Assembly (NCBI GenBank): GCA_003254905.1
Contig: QANU01010622.1
Coordinates: 304,100 to 368,099 of the forward strand
Length of the DNA: 64,000 nucleotides
Direction: 5' to 3'
Origin: Nissolia schottii
Lineage: Eukaryota; Streptophyta; Magnoliopsida; Fabales; Fabaceae
Shown here: positions 57,466 to 64,000 of the stretch, piece by piece
Layout of the letters: each line of letters opens with the position of its first letter
How positions within the stretch are numbered: the first letter of the stretch is position 1
Notes under the pieces: model-generated
What the model was told of the DNA's origin: nothing
Seen by the model: only the letters and a program-made list of their open reading frames with translations
The model's database searches: none
Made by a program: the position numbers and the translations under genes

Positions 57466-59633
57466 TGTGATGACCCATCCTGGAACAACATTGCAGCGGT
57501 TTGGGCATTACACAACATTGCAATGGTTCTTTCATGACAATGGCACAACGCTAAAAATGTTCGCAGTTTATGTCCCACATCGTTTTGTGTGATGTGGGGG
57601 GGGAGGTCTTATCCCTTATAAATAGAGACCCCCTAATAGAGCTGTAGTTGCTAATTTCCTTCATAACTCTTAAGGTTCCACCTAGTGTTGGGACCTTTTA
57701 CTCAAGTTTTCTTTGGGGGGGACGAAGCGCCTCTACCTAGGATAAGTTTTATTCTTTTAGGGTGTGTTATGGACTGGGCCTCAAAGGCTCATTCCACGGA
57801 AGGCCCACGATCGGCCCACGCAGCGAAACCCAACTACTTGGTAATTAGCAGTGCCCACAGAGCAGCCCGACGGGACCCTCGCAGCCCATGTCAGTCTCCA
57901 AGCTAGTCAGCTGTCTTCACGCCCCATAATGGACTCCCCAGCGGACGTCACGCCGCGATCCCTGGAGGCTAAACAAGAAAGATATCCGCGGGATTGAAGT
58001 AATCACGGATACCCTCCAGGTATAGAAACAGGGCCAGTCGGCCAGGAAACCCCTCATACTCAAACTCCCCTATTTTTTACCAACATCTTGAACCTTTTCT
58101 GACTTGAGCATCGGAGTCCTTGCAAGTACCTGCCCCAGCCGACGATCACTATCCGCGGAGCTCCAGGGTCTGAAGCGTACCACTCCGGTACAGGGTGGCT
58201 TAGGATACTAGGTCCCAATGCCACTACTCTGTCAATGGTAACGTTGTGGCGGTCCACGAGTGTCGTGGTGATGTCAGTTCGTTGTAGCGATGCCAGTTCA
58301 CTACTGCAACACCCTACAGTGATAATTTCTTGTATTTAATAAGTTTTCTCATAGTGTGGTGTTTGTTGGCCAATCTAAGTGCCAATGCTATGTCGCTTGG
58401 AGCTTCTAGTGCTAGTGCTCCTCAATCTCAGCCATTCTAGGTGAGTAGAGGTCCTGATGCGTCGACGGTTATGCTATTTTGCGATACCATCAATAGAGTC
58501 AATCTTATTTTATTATTTCATTCATTTATATGTTTAGTTTTTGTGTAATGCATGTGTAGCCATGTAGGCTTAGGTAGATAACATGCTAGGGATACATGAT
58601 ATCTGCTTAGAACTGGGACATTCATAAATGGTAGTAATATAGGTAATTAAGAGATCGTGATTAGTTAAGTAAATATGTGCTATAGTTAGATCACCAACTT
58701 AATATAGATTCATATTTAAGATGCCACGTACACCATAGGATAGCAGACTTACGATTTCATTTATGTCGCTTGTTATTAATCAATTTATTTGACATGAGTT
58801 TAGCATACTCGATGAGTCCCATATACGGGTTTAGCGTACCCACAACTTCTCAGTATACCATATGGTTTTAGCGCACCTTTTCCCTTATCACTCAAGGAAC
58901 CAATCATGGCAAAGCAAGGTTGGAACTCGTTCTTCCTTGACTGAGGTTGGGACTCGTCTATCCTCAACCCCTCAGATTGGAAGTGGACAATTTATATCTC
59001 AGTATTAATCAGTATAACTCAAATTTCGATATGATTCAACATACCTAGTATTAATTATTTAATTATTGTCTAATACTTTTACAATTTAGTTAAATTATGT
59101 ATGCATGCCTTATTTGCCAGTATATGCTATGTAGGTGGTACTATGGTACCCATTCACTAAGTTGACAACTCACCTCTTTGGTTGTTGGTTTTAGATATTG
59201 TTAAGGATTTAGATAACAAGCCTCTCCTAAAGTGGTAGTTGGATTCAGAATTAGTAAGTGAGCTCTGCTTTGCAATAGATATTACTATGTTAGCTTATTT
59301 TTCAGATATTACTCTGCGTTAGTGGTTAGCTCTGCTTCGTAGTAGAGTGGTCAAAGTTTGCCTAGTATTATATTAGGGTAGTAATTGCTCCAAACAGTTG
59401 GAGTTAAGATCTTCTACGATAGTTTCGCTAAAGTTATTATCAGTTATTTAGTTATTTTATATCAATTCTAAGTAGTTAACAACAATTAGTAGTTAAATTT
59501 ACATTGTTCAGATTAAAATTTTATAATCAATTTTGTCTAAATAATTTAAAACAATCAATGTTTATGTAGTCAGCGAGCTTCTGTAGGACCTATGGTCCTA
59601 TGTGCGGTCACAACTAGATTTTGGGTCATGACA
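57466..59633 (+). mobile_element. LTR of gypsy-like family 2, copy C (interrupted)
   Basis: Starts TGTGATGACCC and ends TTGGGTCATGACA. It carries TATAAATAGAGACCCC (57617-57632) and shares the block order of copies A and B in opposite orientation. It is interrupted by a solo LTR at 57765-58192. I found no matching target duplication or adjoining primer site, so it may be a truncated or diverged solo LTR. Confidence 0.7.
57765..58192 (+). mobile_element. Solo LTR of gypsy family 1, nested in copy C
   Basis: TGTTATGGACTGGG...CACTCCGGTACA with an exact 5-bp target duplication, GGGTG, at 57760-57764 and 58193-58197. Contains CTGACTTGAGCATCGGAGT and CTTGCAAGTACC, as in the family-1 LTR at 42573-42954. 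Much more GC-rich than its host LTR. The two small frames across it are not genes. Confidence 0.88.
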
Positions 59634-60079
59634 CTTTCCTTCCCCCTAGTTCAACACCAAGCCACGTCTTACCAATCACCTCCAGACTTGTTTCCTCACT
59701 TACCTCCCTAATTCCCTGCCCTAACATTCACCTCCAACCTTCTTACCAACACCACCATCAATCCACACAACCTCCAGAAATTGACCCTATCAAATTGCCA
59801 ACCACCACAGTTACGTGACCACATTCTTCAGCTGTCAACAAGTTCTTTCCATAAGCCATCAAAGTTCCACTTTATAGCACTAACCACCATCATCGTCGTT
59901 TCACGACGTCAACCATCATCATCAAGTCACTCACAACTAGTATCTTCATCCTTCATCTAAAGGCCAGCACCATTTTTTGACACAGAATCTATGATGTGAC
60001 TACACACAGGGTATTACTATTTGGCTTTCTTTGACTCATTACAAATTATGTTGAACACAATAGCTCCAATAGAGATAAA

Positions 60080-61252
60080 TATGGAAGAAGAGGATATCAT
60101 GGTTATCGATGTGCAAACATCCATGAAAGTTTGGAGGACTATTCTAAAAGCCTAGTCAGAAGGCTTATGGCTAATAAGGGTTTAGCATAGGCACTCTAAA
60201 ATTGGCCTTGAGTTCAATTTGGGGTCATCTTGAAAGATTTCAAGTCATCAAATTCGAGGACAACACCTTCTTGTTTTTTATTTTTTTTTTTGCAAAGGAC
60301 ATTGGTGTCTTATGTATCGAACAAGACGCACTGTCGCTTATTAAAGGGTTCCAGCTAAATCTAAAATGGTGGAGTGTTGACACTCCTTTAGAAAAGATGT
60401 AATTCTCTTGAGTCCCAATATGGGTACAACTATGGGGTCTTCTTGAGAATTATAATACCAAGGAGGTTGGCGTCCAAATAGGGAAACAAATTCAAGAAAT
60501 TCTTAACATTGAATTCTGGTTGATTAGGGGACGTGCAAACAAAATCATGGAAATCCTATTGCTCCTGGATGCCTCTAAGGTTCCTAAGGACTCCAAACAA
60601 CTAGTAGGGCCTAATAAGAATAAGATCCTGATTAAGCTGAAGTATGAGAGGGTTGACATCTTCTACAATTACTATGGTGAATCATGGAGAAGAGAAAACA
60701 ACAAGCTGATGTAAAAGCAATGTTCCTAGTATCTCTTCTAGGATCCAAACCAAGGCTTGTCATTCTCTTGAAAGGTTTTCCAAACATGTCCATGAGTGAT
60801 ACCCTAAAAGAGGGTACCCTACCTTTGCTTATTGCCAATGTGACAATAGGGGAAACAACTCAAAGGGTAACTCCACTAACACATGTTAGCAAAGAAAGCA
60901 AATTGTTAGAGTTGGATGATAATGACACAATCTCAGTCACTTATTACGGTGTTACTATGGAATGTTGCATTGATGAGCTGGAAATCTTTTATAACAGTTA
61001 AACTCTCCCAAGCAGACAACATCGAAGAAGATGGGAATGAAGAATCTAGCTTGAGAGTTATGAAAGTTCGAGAGGCTTTTCATTTCATATTTCTTCCCTT
61101 ATCTATTAGTTATTCTTATTTTTCTAAGAGTTTAGTCAATATGATAGGTTGCTAATTAGGAGAACCCCCACTTCTTATTTCTTGCATTTTAGCCTATGGC
61201 CTTTGTGTTATTCTCATTTATTATTAAATGAAATTTTATCTTTGGTTAAAAA
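60080..61252 (+). pseudogene. LINE relic: ORF1-like (DUF4283/zinc-knuckle) plus 3' end
   Basis: Conceptual translation across several frames gives the DUF4283 pattern of plant L1-type ORF1: LALSSIWGHLERFQVIKFED, NTFLFF.FAKDIG, LIKGFQLNLKWWSVDTPLEK, WVPIWVQLWGLLENYNTKEV, then ILIKLKYERVDIFYNYYG, where the zinc-knuckle cysteines have been lost. Stops at about 60150, 60190 and 60400 break it. A further frame (60684-61001) is unidentified. The 3' end (about 61190-61252) with TTAAATGAAATTTTATCTTTGG followed by an A run is typical of plant LINE tails. ORF2 (endonuclease and reverse transcriptase) is missing. Confidence 0.6.
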
Positions 61253-61408
61253 AATGAATGGATAGGGTACTAATCTCATGCCGAGAGTCCAACACTTCAA
61301 AAACTTAAATTTTTTACTTTGTTAGGTTGTAGCAAAATTGGAATTAGCATGTTTGAAAGTCATATCTGTCCTAGCAGTTAGACAACATGGAACACCAAAG
61401 GATTAATA

Positions 61409-62004
61409 CCCTACTTGGTCCTTAGACTTTTCACACTTTCCATACTTGGTCCCTAAACTTATAGTAAAAACACGTTAGTTCCTAGACCTTGCAAACGTTG
61501 GACTTGTTAGTCCCTTCGTCCGCCAAACCCCTAACGACTACTGGCGTTCTGGCCCGTACAACGATGTTGTCTCTTTCCTTTCTCCTAGTTAGCCTCAAAA
61601 TGACGTCATTTTGACATTCCATGGAAGGTGGTGGTGTTGGTGGTGGTGGGTTGAAGGTCAAGGTGGGGGGAAGTGGTGGTGGTGGTGGTGGTAGTGGGCT
61701 CAAGGTCAAGGTAGAGGAAGTGGTGGTTGTGGGGTTGCAGGGATTAAGTAGTCTCTAGACTTTTTTGGGCAAGTTGGTTCCTAGACTATTTTGGTTAGGC
61801 TGGTCCCTGAACCATCAAAATAATGTCATTTTGGGGCTGACTAGAAGAGAAGAAAGAGAGAAAAAGTCACAATTAACGGATACATCAACAGTCGTTAGAG
61901 ATTTGGTGGACAGAGTAACTAACAAATCCAACGTTTACAAAGTCGAAGGACTAACATACCTAGACAAAGTAGAACAAGTGTGAAAAGTAAAAGGAACAAA
62001 TGGG
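61409..62004. mobile_element. Foldback element of about 600 bp with long inverted arms
   Basis: The left arm (CCCTACTTGGTCC, GACTTTTCACACTT, CAAAATGACGTCATTTTG) pairs with the right arm read backwards (CCCATTTGTTCC, TACTTTTCACACTTG, CCCAAAATGACATTATTTTG). The central spacer (61620-61735) is a (GGT)n-rich tract. No target duplication found, and the short frames across it are not genes. Confidence 0.6.
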
Positions 62005-64000
62005 ACCAACCCAACTCCAGAAATAGAATGATCATGCATGTGATATTGATAATAGTGTTATCAACGTTTAGATTGATGAGAATATTCACAACTCACGAGA
62101 TAAATATGGTTGAGCTGGGTAAATGTCAGTTGTTAAAATGCACAACTCTTCGTTGTTATCCTTAATTCCGTTAAGGATTTGTTTTATATCTATTCTTATA
62201 TGTATTTACGTCCGTTTGAAGAAATAAATGAATTAAAACCTTATGAGAAAAAAGCTTTTCAAAGTAGAATTTTATGAAAACTTATAAATAAATTATACAT
62301 TTTGTTAACAAGTTCTTTACACGTGTTAAAGAATAAAAAATAAAAACTTTTATAGTTTTAACATACGTAATGTATTGAAATTTTAAAAAGTTTATCTTTT
62401 GAATAAAATGTTTTTCATTTTTTATTTCGTAACAGGTATTCTATGTTAACAAAATTCATTAGTTATTATCCGTTTGGATGTGTAGCAGCAAAAACGCTTG
62501 TTCAAAAAGTGTAGTCATTATTTCTGAAACATCACTAGAAACAATGTGTTTGTGTTCATAGAACAAAGTAAACAATGGAAAAGAATAGCGCCTAATATAC
62601 CAAACAATTAAGCATCGTCCAAATTTTCAGGTGCTAATGCAGAGGTAGTTTATAATTCTTCCTTAGAAATTAAGTAAAACGACAATACTCTAAAAAAATC
62701 CAAAAATAAAAGGTAAGACGACAAACCAATCAAATTCAACATTTTTTCTTTTTGTCTTTGAGTGGTATACATGTTAGGACTTATAATGGGAGAGGGTTTG
62801 TTGACGGTGTCGTTTTGTGGGAAACATGGCTCTATGAACACGAATCTATGCTCGTGGACTTTGCCTTTTCATCATGTGCGTCTATACTAGCAGCTAGTGA
62901 GCACCACTTTATGGTTCTAGTTTTTGTATCTAACAAAGAAAGAAAGAAAGACGGATTTATTTAGAGACTTGCATGTGTAAAGAAAGTATGCAAACATTTT
63001 TTTATGAGTTGGATAACTTGCATTCATTTCATCTGAGGCCACTGTTCTGACTCATATTTTATTTATTATTAGATGCAATTTTAATGGGATACGCTCTCTA
63101 TTAAAACATCATCTAATGATAAATAAGGTATAATTAAGTGAAGACATTGTCTTATACTAAATGAGCACAAATAATGTTTATTTATTAATTTTAAACTCTT
63201 TCTATCAAATCAGAATCAGAGAAACTTGAATTGTTAACAGAAAGAATTTATGAAAGGAATATTAGAACAGTGAGTTTGGAATTTCTCAACCGAAGTGATT
63301 GATCATCTCGAGGGATATGGTTTGGGGACCTTCCTAGCTCCTACTAACTAGAACAAGCGACCAAGCATGGCTCTCACTAGTAGTAGCCACTGCTGTCCCA
63401 GGTTTTTACTGGAAAATGCGAACTTTATTGGAATGTTGAAACCTTTAATCATTCTTAGACGCATCTAGAGTAGTTCAAAATAGCTTAATTTTTTTTTAAT
63501 TTGTTTAATTAAAATATAAGCAAATGTTCATATATGTGCAATGTTAGCACATGGTAGACGGAGAATTCAATACATGCAAAAATCTTGGGTTCTCAGGTAA
63601 GTTACAAAAATTCAAAAAATAATCTTGCAAAAAGGCCAGAATGCTCTTTATCGTGCGCGCGAGGGAAATCCATCGATTTGGACTTCGAAAGGCCCAAACG
63701 GCTTGGCCTCATGCGTGCGAGCACAACTCCTATCTCAACTCTTTTTACCAATACAACAACTACTAAAGGTATATAAACACTTAAAAGGTTTGTGAGCTAA
63801 CCAATGTAGGACCAGAGCTTTTGAAATACATGTCTTTAAAATGTGGATTGGCTTATGTAGTTTTAGAGGGGGAGGAGACTGCATCAAAGCTTTTACCATA
63901 ATAAGTTGACACTTACGCCACGTTATCTGCAAGTAATATAACTTTTTTCTAAAAATATGAATCCTGAGAAAAGCTTTGGATATATATCGAAATTCACAAC
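62005..64000. other. AT-rich DNA to the window end, no gene recognised
   Basis: Small frames occur (for example 62752-62964 plus and 63585-63776 plus), none with family resemblance. A GC-rich patch at about 63650-63720 (CGTGCGCGCGAGGG) stands out but is unexplained. Confidence 0.4.

Noticed and set aside
57685..58257. Short frames over the solo LTR at 57765-58192
   Set aside because: The TG...CA ends and the GGGTG duplication explain the sequence as an LTR.
63585..63776. 63-codon frame with a GC-rich patch near the window end
   Set aside because: No recognisable domain, partner exon or conserved context, so I cannot support a gene.
1..64000. CRISPR arrays, operons or bacterial defence systems
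   Set aside because: The DNA is clearly plant nuclear (spliced genes, plant transposons); the tandem repeats seen are microsatellites or transposon-derived and lack regular spacers.

Overview
The window is nuclear DNA of a flowering plant, most likely a eudicot. Genes are intron-rich with GT-AG introns, intergenic DNA is AT-rich, and plant-type transposons (hAT, CACTA, Stowaway, foldback elements, Ty1/copia, Ty3/gypsy, a LINE) fill most of the space. Two runs of N (27714-28648 and 52625-52794) show it is a draft scaffold. I cannot name the species. I see no tRNA or rRNA gene, CRISPR array or operon.

Three host genes are supported, all on the minus strand. (1) 6391-18451: a complete 13-exon gene for a plastid-targeted Mfd/TRCF-type helicase; all exons join in frame to 830 residues. 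(2) 23344-27097: a KUP/HAK potassium transporter closest to the KUP3 type; eight coding exons join in frame to 769 residues, and the start exon is not visible. (3) 44216-45100: a single-exon ERF transcription factor of the LEAFY PETIOLE/PUCHI type (294 residues). As I recall them, the Arabidopsis counterparts of genes 1 and 2 are neighbours (At3g02060 and At3g02050), which suggests an ancient conserved gene pair. A decayed ARID-domain gene fragment lies at about 3370-4050.

Layout: 1-2455, LTR-like DNA truncating a hAT relic; 3370-4640, ARID fragment and a hAT-related fragment; 6391-18451, helicase gene whose introns hold a complete non-autonomous hAT and two LTR-like inserts; 18600-23340, retrotransposon remnants; 23344-27204, KUP gene with a 77-bp tandem duplication at its first visible splice acceptor; 28650-33760, copia relic, a 1.1-kb foldback element, a hairpin array, a Stowaway element and a GC-rich hAT; 33790-42954, nested transposons; 43260-45800, ERF gene between two related foldback MITEs; 49073-50718, two Stowaway elements sharing one TA, then a complete mini-CACTA; 54400-55663, CACTA-type relics; 57466-59633, a large LTR carrying a solo LTR of another family; 60080-62004, a LINE relic and a foldback element; the remainder is AT-rich DNA without a gene I can support.

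The most informative parts are the nested-element history at 33790-42954, where target-site duplications give the order of insertion, and the 77-bp duplication that gives the KUP gene two competing splice acceptors. I found no clear candidate for a wholly new biological system. The unexplained structures most worth checking are the alternating hairpin array at 32420-32705 and the plus-strand reading frame that reconnects across a solo LTR.
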